Shown here: positions 8,793 through 16,265 of the stretch, piece by piece
Position numbering within the stretch: position 1 is the first letter of the stretch
Layout: each line of letters begins with the position of its first letter
Source: Chloroflexota bacterium
GTDB taxonomy: Bacteria; Chloroflexota; Dehalococcoidia; SM23-28-2; HRBIN24
Reading direction: 5' to 3'
Length of the DNA: 20,925 bases
Assembly (NCBI GenBank): GCA_030550295.1
Contig: JAUQPQ010000021.1
Coordinates: 1 to 20,925, forward strand
Translations under genes and position numbers: made by a program
The notes under the pieces: generated by a model
Seen by the model: only the letters and a program-made list of their open reading frames with translations
Database searches by the model: none
What the model was told of the DNA's origin: nothing

Positions 8793-9584
8793 TCAGGCGG
8801 GGGCTTGGGCCCTAGTTGTGGAACGGGCCATAAGGCTCCTTAGGATTGCCCGCAATTGCATGTCATCGGCTATTGTCATCATCCGGCCATTGGTGGCCAC
8901 CGATACCTCCCCCGTCTCCTCCGAGACCACGATGCAGACGGCATCGGTCACCTCAGAAAGGCCAAGGGCTGCTCGGTGACGGAGGCCTCGCCCTTGGCTT
9001 CTTTGGGAGAGAGGTAACGTGCAGCCGGCGGCCACCACCTTGTCGCCCCTTATGATGATGGCGCCATCGTGGAGGGGGCCGCTGGGGTAAAAGATGGCCT
9101 CTAGTAAGGGGCGACTTACTTGGGCCTCTAGCCTAATGCCGGTGTCGGCGTAGTCCTCCAGGCCAGTGCCACATTCTAGCACGATGATGGCCCCATGGCG
9201 ACGTTGGGCCAGGGCCAAGGCCGTCTCTGCTACCGTGTCGATGGTCTCTAGGTGGAGGAACCGACCTATGCGGGGCCAGATGCCGCCCCGGCCTAGTCTC
9301 TCCAGGAAGCGTCGGATCTCAGGTTGGAATATGACCGGTATGGCTACGATGAGGGCAGGGAGGGAATTACGCAGGATAAATTGCAGGACCCTTAGCTCTA
9401 ACACCTGCGCCAGGATTACAACCCCTATCGCCACTATGACCACGCCCCGGAAGAGGGCCATAGCCACCGAGCCCTTCAAAAGGAGGAGAATAGCGTAGAT
9501 GATGAGGGCAATGGCCAGAATCTCTAAGATGCTAGCAGGCTGGAACCGATCTGCTGCATCCCTGAAGATGTCAAAAAGGCCCAA
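8793..9584 (-). CDS. cdaA: Membrane diadenylate cyclase CdaA
   Basis: A 263-residue enzyme that joins two ATP into the second messenger c-di-AMP. Three hydrophobic helices lie in residues about 18-85, followed by a DAC domain with both signature motifs: DGA at 173-175 (PLHDGAIII) and RHR at 202-204 (GLRHRAALG). SEETGEVSVA follows at 221-230. The start is TTG. A perfect AGGAGG seven bases upstream, made of the last codons of argF, supports it, and the start is only 2 bases after the argF stop. c-di-AMP usually controls potassium and osmolyte balance and wall or membrane homeostasis. Its effectors are not in this window. Confidence 0.96.
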   Translation of the reverse strand: MGLFDIFRDAADRFQPASILEILAIALIIYAILLLLKGSVAMALFRGVVIVAIGVVILAQVLELRVLQFILRNSLPALIVAIPVIFQPEIRRFLERLGRGGIWPRIGRFLHLETIDTVAETALALAQRRHGAIIVLECGTGLEDYADTGIRLEAQVSRPLLEAIFYPSGPLHDGAIIIRGDKVVAAGCTLPLSQRSQGRGLRHRAALGLSEVTDAVCIVVSEETGEVSVATNGRMMTIADDMQLRAILRSLMARSTTRAQAPA

Positions 9585-9586
9585 TC

Positions 9587-10519
9587 CTAACCTCCTGGCG
9601 CCAAAAGGGACAAAAGGAGAGCCTTAATGGCGTGGGTCTTGTTCTCCGCCTGCTGCCAGATGACGGCTTGGGGCCCCTCCATAACCTCGTCTGTCACCTC
9701 CTCCCCACGATGGGCGGGGAGATCGTGCATAAAGATGGCGTCTGACCTCGCCTTGGCCATGAGAGCCTGGTCTACCTGGTAGCCCACAAAGGCCCGATGC
9801 CGAACCTCTGCCTCGGCCTCTTGCCCCATGCTGGTCCAGACATCGGTGTAGACTACGTCTGCCCCTGCCACCGCATCTTCCGGGTTTTGGAGGAGGGTGA
9901 TCTTCCCACCCTTTGCCTTGGCCAGCTCTTGCGCCCTCGCTACCACATGGGCAGGGAGCTGATAGCTAGGTGGGGAGGCGATACGGAAGTCCATGCCTGT
10001 CATAGCTGCTCCTAGGCAAAGGGATCGGGCCACATTGTTGCCATCGCCGATAAATGCCAGGGTTATACCCTGAAGGCGTCCCTTCACCTCCCAGATGGTC
10101 AGCAGGTCTCCTAATGCTTGGGTAGGATGCTCGTGGTCGGACAGGGCGTTGATGACGGGTACAGAGGAGTAGCGGGCCATCTCCTCCAGTGTGCCCTGGG
10201 CGAAGGTTCTCACAGCTATAGCGTGGGCATGCCTGGCGATGACACGGGCTACATCTTTCACAGGCTCACGCACCCCAAGCCCCACCTCTTGAGGAGAAAA
10301 GAAAAGGCATTCTCCCCCTAAAGAGCGCATAGCCACTTCAAAGGAGAGACGTGTGCGGAGGGAAGGCTTCTCAAATAGAAGGACCAAGACTTTCCCTTTA
10401 AGGGCCTTGTCTTCTTCTTTGCTCTTTAGTTGCCTGGCCAGCTCTAAAAGGGCCAAAAGCTCTTCGGCCCCCAGGTCTGCTAAGGACAAGAGGTGTCGTC
10501 CTCTCAGGTCTAAGGTCAT
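9587..10519 (-). CDS. argF: Ornithine carbamoyltransferase
   Basis: A 310-residue cytoplasmic enzyme that makes citrulline from ornithine and carbamoyl phosphate in arginine synthesis. The carbamoyl-phosphate loop is SLRTR (53-57) and HPTQ is at 131-134. DVWTSMGQE (226-234) and the C-terminal QAENKTHAIKAL are typical of the family. The ornithine motif, normally HCLP, reads HDLP (265-268), so the usual Cys is Asp266. The other carbamoyltransferases (acetyl- or succinylornithine, putrescine) are less likely, given the DVWxSMGQE and AHRGEEV context. An extended -10 box 11 bases before the ATG suggests a near-leaderless mRNA. It is the first gene of the leftward operon. Confidence 0.93.
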   Translation of the reverse strand: MTLDLRGRHLLSLADLGAEELLALLELARQLKSKEEDKALKGKVLVLLFEKPSLRTRLSFEVAMRSLGGECLFFSPQEVGLGVREPVKDVARVIARHAHAIAVRTFAQGTLEEMARYSSVPVINALSDHEHPTQALGDLLTIWEVKGRLQGITLAFIGDGNNVARSLCLGAAMTGMDFRIASPPSYQLPAHVVARAQELAKAKGGKITLLQNPEDAVAGADVVYTDVWTSMGQEAEAEVRHRAFVGYQVDQALMAKARSDAIFMHDLPAHRGEEVTDEVMEGPQAVIWQQAENKTHAIKALLLSLLAPGG

Positions 10520-10530
10520 AGCCTAGGCCC

Positions 10531-10539
10531 AGTATATCA
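10531..10539 (-). promoter_or_regulatory. Extended -10 promoter element for argF
   Basis: Read on the minus strand the bases are TGATATACT, an extended -10 (TGn plus TATACT), with no good -35 box. It ends 11 bases before the argF ATG, which puts the expected transcription start about 4-5 bases from the start codon. An 8-base palindrome GCCTAGGC (10521-10528) covers that start point. Confidence 0.55.
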
Positions 10540-10582
10540 CTGCTTCGCCCGGCAGCAGGGCTCCTGAGGGGCCGGCTGAGAG

Positions 10583-10588
10583 TAAAAT
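10583..10588 (+). promoter_or_regulatory. Likely -10 element for comEA-comEC
   Basis: TAAAAT (5 of 6 to the consensus) lies 30 bases before the comEA ATG in the 99-base divergent region shared with argF. No convincing -35 box is visible at 16-18 bases upstream. Confidence 0.35.
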
Positions 10589-10618
10589 AAAGCCAGATTT
10601 TCCCTTCTCCAGAGGACG

Positions 10619-11143
10619 ATGACCCAGTTTTGGGAGCGTTATAGGCTGATGGTGGTAGCTGCTATAGCGGCGCCGCTGTTGGCATTGTTGGGTTTCCTTT
10701 TGGGCAGACATACGGCGCCCTCACCGCCTCTAGCGGTCTCTCAGCCTGAGGTCCGGGTGTATGTGATAGGGGCAGTGCGACAGCCGGGCGTATATAGCCT
10801 GTGGGAAGGGGCCCGTTGGATCGATGCCCTGGAGGCGGCTGGAGGCCCTGCAGAAGACGCTGACCTGGAGGCAGTGAACTTAGCTCGCCGCGCCCGAGAC
10901 GAGGACATGGTGATAATTCCGCGCCGTGGCAGCCAGGGCCGATCGGCCCTGGTGAACATTAACATTGCGTCTGAGAAGGAGTTAGAGGCATTGCCTGGTA
11001 TTGGGCCCGTCCGGGCCCGAGCTATCGTTCGCTCCCGGGAGGAGGATGGGCCTTTCCAGAGCTTGGAAGAGCTGCTCGCCCGTAACCTCATCCCCCGTTC
11101 CATCTTTGAGGAGATAAAGAACCTGGTGACAGTGGGGCCGTGA
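10619..11143 (+). CDS. comEA: Competence protein ComEA (SLBB plus helix-hairpin-helix DNA receptor)
   Basis: A 174-residue membrane-anchored DNA-binding protein that captures double-stranded DNA for uptake. A hydrophobic helix lies at about residues 10-28. An SLBB domain follows at about 44-102 (VYVIGAVRQPGVYSL, DALEAAGG, DEDMVIIP). The C-terminal helix-hairpin-helix unit at about 111-174 contains NINIASEKELEALPGIGP and ARAIVRSREEDGPF. This is the classic Gram-positive-type ComEA layout. Only a close, weak AGAGGA precedes the ATG. The stop overlaps the GTG start of comEC (GTGA), so the two are translationally coupled. Confidence 0.95.
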   Translation: MTQFWERYRLMVVAAIAAPLLALLGFLLGRHTAPSPPLAVSQPEVRVYVIGAVRQPGVYSLWEGARWIDALEAAGGPAEDADLEAVNLARRARDEDMVIIPRRGSQGRSALVNINIASEKELEALPGIGPVRARAIVRSREEDGPFQSLEELLARNLIPRSIFEEIKNLVTVGP

Positions 11144-13449
11144 GTTTCTTGGGATATCTGGCCCTCGCCTGGCTTTTGGGGACAGCTGCCGCCTCTTGGG
11201 CCGGGCCCGATCCCTTGGCAGTGGCAGCCCTTGCCTTGGGGCTCAGTTTGTGGGCCCTATTCCTTAAGAAGGGTGGCCTCGTTTTGCCATTGCTGATGCC
11301 CCTTTTGGTAGCCGGGGCCTACTGGCACTATGCTGCTACGCTCGAAAGGGAGCCTTCGCCCTTGGCCCGCCTGACCGAGTCAGGCCCATACCTGTTAAGA
11401 GGGGTGGTGGATGGGGAGCCTTCGGAGAAGAATTCTTTTATCCGTTACCTGGTGCAGGCGCGTCACGTCCAGGTGGAGGGGGGAGGATGGCAGGCGATAA
11501 AAGGTAGGTTGCTGGTAGTGCTCCCTTCCTCGTTGCGCTTCCGCTACGGCGACCTATTGGAGCTGGAGGGGCGTTTGGAGGCTTGGTCTCCACAGGGGGG
11601 TTCGCCTGTTGTTGACGGCGCCTTAGATGCCACGATGTTTTATCCAGAGGCCCGCTGGCTGGGCTCGGGCTTCGGTGACCCCGTTATTGGTGGGCTGATC
11701 CAATGGCGGGAAAGGTTGAAAGATGCCCTTTCTAGGGCCCTGCCCGAGCCTGAGGCCGCGTTGGCCCAAGGAGTACTTCTTGGCCGACGTGGCCCATTGC
11801 CTAAAGAGGTCCTAGGTGCCATGGACGCTACAGGGACCTCTCACCTGTTGGCGGCCTCAGGCCAGAATGTGACCCTTATCGCTGGGCTGGCGACTGTTTC
11901 CTTGGCGTGGCTAGTGGGGGCTAGGTGGGCATTGGCGGCGGGTTTGGCCCTTACTGCCGGCTATGCCTTGCTAGTAGGAGGAAGTGCTCCGGTAGTAAGG
12001 GCGGCCATAATGGGTGGCCTATATGCGCTGGCCCACATATCGGGCCGCCCCAGGGGTGGGCTTCAGCCCCTCCTGTTGGCGGGGGCAGGCATGCTTGGAT
12101 GGGATCCGCTACTGGTAGAAGACATCTCTTTTCAGCTAAGCTTCGCATCCACCTTGGGGCTAGTGCTCTGGTCTTATCCCTTGCAGGGTTGGTTGTGGCG
12201 CCTCTTAGAGGGGAAGGTGCCTAGGGGGTTTTACCCTTGGTTGAGGCCAATAGCCGGGCTGATGGCCATAACGGTGGCTGCTACTGCCTTCACCTGGCCC
12301 CTTACCGCCTTATATTTTGGACGGGCCTCGCTAATGGCGCTAGTGGCCAACGTCTTGGTGGTTCCTTCCTTCGTGCCTTTGCTGGTGACTGCCGGGCTAG
12401 CGGCCTTGGCAGGTAGCCTCTGGGGTGGGGCGGCTTCGGGCCTTGGATGGTTGGTCTGGCCGTGGGCCAAATATATGCTAAGCACCGTCCAGGCCCTTGC
12501 CTCAGTCCCTGGGGTGGTCTTGGGGTGGGACGGCATTGGGCTGGGACACTTGGCAGCGTACGGAGCTGTGGTGGCGGCCCTCACTTGGCTTCTTCGTAGG
12601 TCTTCCCTGGCTGGCCGCCGTCTCGGCTACCCTTTGCCCCAGGTCGCCCTGGTCGGCCTGGCCCTCTTTGGCCTGGGAGGAGGTATCTGGGGCCTTTGGA
12701 CGTCGGCCCCTTCTGGAGACCGTCTGGAAGTGGCCTTTTTGGAGGTGGGCAACGGGACAGCGGTGCTAGTGAGTGCACCTGGAGGGGTCCGCATCCTTAT
12801 AGATGGGGGCCCTCATGGGGAGGCGATCTCTAAGGCCTTAGGGAGGCAGCTGCCCTTCTGGGAGAGGTCTTTGGACTTGGTAGTGGTCACCTCTTTTCAG
12901 ATGAGGCACATAGGTGGGCTAGTGGAGGTGCTGGACCGTTATCATGTGGGGAAGGTGGTACTACCACCCACTGATGGCCAGTCCTACACCTACCATACCC
13001 TCCAAGAAGCCATGAACCGTAACGGAGTGCCCATCTTGTGGGCGGCCCAAGGTCAACAGTTGAGGTGGTCAGGGGGCTTTCTCTTGCGTGCCGTTTATGT
13101 AGCAGACGAAGAGCCTGTAGCGTTCCATCTGATGTTTGGGAATATTGGAATTCTGATACTATCGAGCCTTTCCCCCGATGGGCAAAGGGCGCTTCTAAAG
13201 GAAGGCTGGCCCATGGCCCATGTCATCTATCTATATCAGAGGGGGGGAGCTGAACCCACTTTGCTGAGGCAGATCGTGTCTGCCAGCTCAGCACGTGTAT
13301 TAGTGCTCCAAGGGGCCCTTGAAGGCCTACCGGAGGCAGGGCCAGATTTGGGACGGGAAGTGCTTGTGCTAAGGCCGTCCCTGGGTAAGGACGTGGTAAT
13401 AGCCACGGATGGCCATCGCTTATGGGTGGAAGGGCCCCGTGGCCCTTAA
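11140..13449 (+). CDS. comEC: Competence protein ComEC/Rec2, DNA uptake channel, with degenerate metallo-beta-lactamase-like domain
   Basis: A 769-residue polytopic membrane protein that would carry single-stranded DNA across the cytoplasmic membrane. It has N-terminal helices (about 1-65) and an OB-like DUF4131 region (about 80-175). The Competence channel domain follows (about 205-490), with HLLAASGQNVTLI at 235-247 and RAAIMGGLYALA at 288-299. A metallo-beta-lactamase (MBL)-like C-terminal domain covers about 529-769. In that domain the strand VAFLEVGNGTAVLV is present, but the metal motif that should resemble THPDxDHIGG reads TSFQMRHIGG (584-593). The later LLTGD reads LILSS (672-676), and no HHGS-like motif is found. 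The nuclease-like domain is therefore probably inactive. The GTG start is coupled to comEA. Confidence 0.95.
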   Translation: MSFLGYLALAWLLGTAAASWAGPDPLAVAALALGLSLWALFLKKGGLVLPLLMPLLVAGAYWHYAATLEREPSPLARLTESGPYLLRGVVDGEPSEKNSFIRYLVQARHVQVEGGGWQAIKGRLLVVLPSSLRFRYGDLLELEGRLEAWSPQGGSPVVDGALDATMFYPEARWLGSGFGDPVIGGLIQWRERLKDALSRALPEPEAALAQGVLLGRRGPLPKEVLGAMDATGTSHLLAASGQNVTLIAGLATVSLAWLVGARWALAAGLALTAGYALLVGGSAPVVRAAIMGGLYALAHISGRPRGGLQPLLLAGAGMLGWDPLLVEDISFQLSFASTLGLVLWSYPLQGWLWRLLEGKVPRGFYPWLRPIAGLMAITVAATAFTWPLTALYFGRASLMALVANVLVVPSFVPLLVTAGLAALAGSLWGGAASGLGWLVWPWAKYMLSTVQALASVPGVVLGWDGIGLGHLAAYGAVVAALTWLLRRSSLAGRRLGYPLPQVALVGLALFGLGGGIWGLWTSAPSGDRLEVAFLEVGNGTAVLVSAPGGVRILIDGGPHGEAISKALGRQLPFWERSLDLVVVTSFQMRHIGGLVEVLDRYHVGKVVLPPTDGQSYTYHTLQEAMNRNGVPILWAAQGQQLRWSGGFLLRAVYVADEEPVAFHLMFGNIGILILSSLSPDGQRALLKEGWPMAHVIYLYQRGGAEPTLLRQIVSASSARVLVLQGALEGLPEAGPDLGREVLVLRPSLGKDVVIATDGHRLWVEGPRGP

Positions 13450-13462
13450 AAAGGCCCTACTC

Positions 13463-13468
13463 TATACT
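13463..13468 (+). promoter_or_regulatory. -10 element for rph, probably giving a leaderless mRNA
   Basis: TATACT lies 13 bases after the comEC stop. Eight bases then separate it from a GTG at 13477, so the predicted transcription start falls at or within two bases of that codon. There is no Shine-Dalgarno sequence at a useful distance. Confidence 0.45.
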
Positions 13469-13476
13469 TGGGAGAC

Positions 13477-14217
13477 GTGATCCGAGTAGACGGACGCCGT
13501 CCTGACCAGCTCCGCCCAGTCCATATAGAGGTGGGGCCTCTAGAGTTCGCTGAAGGCTCAGCCCTTATCCAGGTGGGCAGGACGCAAGTCATCTGTGCGG
13601 TGACAATAGAACCGAGGGCTCCCCCCTTCGCCCGTGATCTGGGCACTGGCTGGGTCACGGCCGAATATGGGATGCTGCCTCGGTCTGCGCCCCAGCGCAT
13701 ACCCAGGGAGAGGCAGAGCGGCCGCACCTACGAGATCCAGCGCCTCATTGGTAGGGCCCTGCGAGCGGTAACGGCTCTTGACCTTTTGGGGGAGCGCACT
13801 TTGGTGGTGGACTGCGACGTCCTTCAAGCCGATGGCGGTACACGGACGGCGGCCATCACGGGGGGCTTTGTGGCCCTATACCAGGCCCTCCATCGGCTGG
13901 TGGAGAGGGGCGATTTACCTTCTATACCTCTGCGGGGCCAGGTGGCTGCGGTGAGCGTAGGGGTGGTTGGCGGAGTGCCCATGCTGGACCTTTGCTATGA
14001 GGAGGACTCGCGGGCCGAGGTGGATATGAACGTGGTAATGACAGCCACTGGCCATCTGGTTGAAGTACAGGGGACCGCTGAGGCCTCGCCCTTCGACCGT
14101 GAGACCTTAGACCGGTTGCTTGCCCTGGCAGCCAAGGGGATTGGGGAGTTAATCCAACATCAGGGCCAAGCGCTAGCGAAGGCGGGACTACCTTGGCCCT
14201 TAGACGTACTCTCCTAA
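13477..14217 (+). CDS. rph: Ribonuclease PH
   Basis: A phosphorolytic 3'-5' exoribonuclease that trims tRNA 3' ends. It is about 246 residues from the GTG used here. The family's N-terminal RVDGRRPDQLRPV follows directly. Other conserved parts are GTGWVTAEYGMLPRS, RQSGRTYEIQRLIGRALR, DCDVLQADGGTRTAAITG, and VEVQGTAEASPF near the end. A TTG at 13468 would add three residues, but its first base is the last base of a TATACT -10 box and it has no ribosome binding site. GTG 13477 therefore fits better, probably as a leaderless start. The gene converges on the HIT gene and overlaps its 3' end by 18 bases. Confidence 0.95.
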   Translation: MIRVDGRRPDQLRPVHIEVGPLEFAEGSALIQVGRTQVICAVTIEPRAPPFARDLGTGWVTAEYGMLPRSAPQRIPRERQSGRTYEIQRLIGRALRAVTALDLLGERTLVVDCDVLQADGGTRTAAITGGFVALYQALHRLVERGDLPSIPLRGQVAAVSVGVVGGVPMLDLCYEEDSRAEVDMNVVMTATGHLVEVQGTAEASPFDRETLDRLLALAAKGIGELIQHQGQALAKAGLPWPLDVLS

Positions 14218-14520
14218 GAAGGTGCCTCCCAGGATGTGCACATGGGCGTGCTCCTGGGACTGCATCGCATCGAAGCCGAAGTTGGACAAGAGGCGGAAGC
14301 CGTTGGGACAGAAGCGACGTCCCATCTCCACGGCTATCTCCCCTACTCTGCCCATATTGCGCCAAAGCTCTTCCTGGGTCATGTGGGTCTTGGGGATGGC
14401 CAAAAGCATCACCGGCACCCAACGCAGCCGGTTGCGGAACACCATTACTTCCTCGTCCTCGTAGAGGATCTCTGCCATTTCTCTCTTGGCCACTATCTCG
14501 CAGAAGACGCAGTAGGCCAT
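14200..14520 (-). CDS. HIT-family protein (histidine triad nucleotide-binding)
   Basis: A 106-residue HIT hydrolase, acting on AMP-linked or adenylated nucleotides in the cytoplasm. The histidine triad is HAHVHILGG near residues 91-99, and an N-terminal CVFC pair resembles the zinc-binding Cys of many HIT proteins. The frame stays open upstream to 14784, but the ATG at 14520 is the sensible start. It gives the normal HIT N-terminus (YCVFCEIV) and is preceded by AGGGAAG, and the upstream extension merely reads through the previous gene in another frame. It begins 14 bases after the ThDP enzyme stop, so it may be co-transcribed. Its tail overlaps the rph tail by 18 bases on the opposite strand. 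The exact substrate is unknown. Confidence 0.9.
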   Translation of the reverse strand: MAYCVFCEIVAKREMAEILYEDEEVMVFRNRLRWVPVMLLAIPKTHMTQEELWRNMGRVGEIAVEMGRRFCPNGFRLLSNFGFDAMQSQEHAHVHILGGTFLGEYV

Positions 14521-14534
14521 ATACTTCCCTGGCC

Positions 14535-16178
14535 TCACATAAACTCGTAGCCTCCCCTTATACCTGGGGGGTCCTGGTCGATGATGACGTTGACACAGGC
14601 AGGCTTGCCCGATGCGAAGGCCCTCTCTAGGGCAGGGCGTATCTGATGGGGCTCGGTGACGTATTCCCCGTGACCACCTAGCGCCTCCACCACCAGGTCG
14701 TAGCGCGCATTGTCTCCTAAGAGAGATGCCACTACCCTCTCCTTTCCGTACATGAGCCTCTGGCCTACCACGATCTGCCCCCATTGACGGTCGTTGCCCA
14801 CCACCGAGACGATGGGCATGCCGAAGCGGACGAACGTATCGAACTCAAATCCGTTGAGGCCAAAGGTGCCATCGCCGTTGACCATGAGGATGCGCTTTGT
14901 TGGGAAGACGGTGGCCAAGGCCATGCAAAAGCCTGTCCCTACCCCCAAGGTGCCGAAGGGGCCAGGGTCGTACCATTGGCCAGGGTGATTGATTGGCAAG
15001 ACCTGGGCAGCCAGGTTGACGATGTCGCCGCCATCGCCTACCACGATGGTGTTATCGTCTACGAACTCGACTATCTCTCGGCAAAGGCGCAAGGGGTGTA
15101 TGGGGACGGCATCGGATCGCTCAAACTCCTGACGTTGCGCCTTTATCTTATCCTCTTCCTCCCTTAGCGCCCTTATCCATTCAGCGTGACGTGGGATGTG
15201 GGTGCCTAGCTCGCTTATCAAGGCTTGGAGGGTAGCCTTGGCGTCCCCCTCAATGGCGAGGGCGAAGTCCCTATTGCGGCCCAGCTCAGAGGGGTCAGAG
15301 TCTATCTGGATGATCTGGGCTTGGGGGGAGAAGCGGCGGCCGTAGGCCATGCGGAAGTCCAAGGGCGTTCCCACTATGAGGGCTACATCGCACTGGGTCA
15401 TAGCTAGCCGCCTAGTCCTGGAGAAGAATAGGGGATGGTCTTGCCGGATGCACCCACGACCCATGGCGTTTAAGTAAACAGGCGCCTGTAACTTCTCAAT
15501 AAGCTGGCGCAGCTCTTCGTGGGCTTCGTCCCAGTATACCTGGGATCCGGCCATGACCATGGGCCGCTCTGCCCGCGCCAGCAGCTGGGCAGCCTGGGCT
15601 ACAAGGGTAAGGTCGGGGTGCTTGCGCCCTTGAGGACGATAGCTCTCAGGGAAATAGACTTCTGATTCTTCTACCTTTTGGAACAAGATATCGGTGGGGA
15701 TCTCAAGAAATACCGGCCCCCGACGGCCTGTCATCGCCTCCCGGAAGGCGATGCTTATGTATTCGGGTATTCGTTTGGTTTCATAGACGCAGCGTGCCCA
15801 CTTGGTGATAGGGCGCATAAGCTCCACCTGGTCCATCTCCTGGAGGGCCCCCATCTCAAAGCGGTTTAGGGGGCTGCGCCCGCCGATGACTAACATGGGG
15901 CTCTTGTTTTGGTAGGCGTTGGCCACAGCGGTGACCACGTCGGTAACGCCAGGGCCGGCAGTCACCACTGCCACTCCACACCGACGGGTAGCCCTGGACC
16001 AGCCCTCGGCTGCGTGGCCTGCTGCCTGCTCATGACGCACATCTATAATGCGTACTCCTTCGTCTATACAGGCGTCATAGATGGCCTGGACGTGCCCTCC
16101 GCAGAGGGTGAAGATAACGTCTACCCCTTCCCTCTTGAGGGCCTTTACTACTAGGTCGCCACCATCTACTAAGGCCAT
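14535..16178 (-). CDS. Thiamine-diphosphate enzyme, 2-hydroxyacyl-CoA lyase / acetolactate synthase-like
   Basis: A 547-residue ThDP-dependent enzyme with the full three-domain layout. The N-terminal PYR domain has catalytic Glu50 in RHEQAAGHAAEG and TAGPGVTDVV at 73-82. The middle domain spans about 190-330. The C-terminal PP domain has the Mg/ThDP motif GDG at 435-437, 24 residues, then Asn462 (VVGNDRQWG). The stretch GALQEMDQVELMRPITKWA recalls oxalyl-CoA decarboxylase and 2-hydroxyacyl-CoA lyases, but the cofactor motif GNDRQWGQ differs from their usual NNGIY. Acetolactate synthase, benzaldehyde-lyase-like and 2-hydroxyacyl-CoA lyase activities are all possible. The CoA-transferase genes just upstream favour a CoA-thioester substrate. 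It starts with ATG after GGAGAGG, 87 bases from the CoA-transferase stop. Confidence 0.88.
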   Translation of the reverse strand: MALVDGGDLVVKALKREGVDVIFTLCGGHVQAIYDACIDEGVRIIDVRHEQAAGHAAEGWSRATRRCGVAVVTAGPGVTDVVTAVANAYQNKSPMLVIGGRSPLNRFEMGALQEMDQVELMRPITKWARCVYETKRIPEYISIAFREAMTGRRGPVFLEIPTDILFQKVEESEVYFPESYRPQGRKHPDLTLVAQAAQLLARAERPMVMAGSQVYWDEAHEELRQLIEKLQAPVYLNAMGRGCIRQDHPLFFSRTRRLAMTQCDVALIVGTPLDFRMAYGRRFSPQAQIIQIDSDPSELGRNRDFALAIEGDAKATLQALISELGTHIPRHAEWIRALREEEDKIKAQRQEFERSDAVPIHPLRLCREIVEFVDDNTIVVGDGGDIVNLAAQVLPINHPGQWYDPGPFGTLGVGTGFCMALATVFPTKRILMVNGDGTFGLNGFEFDTFVRFGMPIVSVVGNDRQWGQIVVGQRLMYGKERVVASLLGDNARYDLVVEALGGHGEYVTEPHQIRPALERAFASGKPACVNVIIDQDPPGIRGGYEFM

Positions 16179-16265
16179 AGCACCTCTCCTCTCTGCGTTC
16201 TAATAGTAGCGTCTCTTCTTGCTCGGTGATAGGGGCTGCCCGGAGAAGGTTAGAAAGGAAAGGGC

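Noticed and set aside
12231..12584. Long opposite-strand ORFs inside comEC and other GC-rich genes
   Set aside because: They are shadows of the real frame, have no family features, and overlap well-supported genes.
13441..13460. Intrinsic terminator after comEC (GGCCCTTAAAAAGGCCC)
   Set aside because: The two halves do not pair without a bulge and no T-run follows.
14521..14784. N-terminal extension of the HIT protein up to a start at 14784
   Set aside because: It reads through the end of the ThDP enzyme gene in another frame, has a low-complexity Arg/Gly-rich sequence, and a standard HIT start with a ribosome site exists at 14520.
16179..16265. Separate promoter for the ThDP enzyme
   Set aside because: A TACTAT on the minus strand lacks a -35 partner at the right distance, so read-through from the CoA-transferase promoter is simpler.
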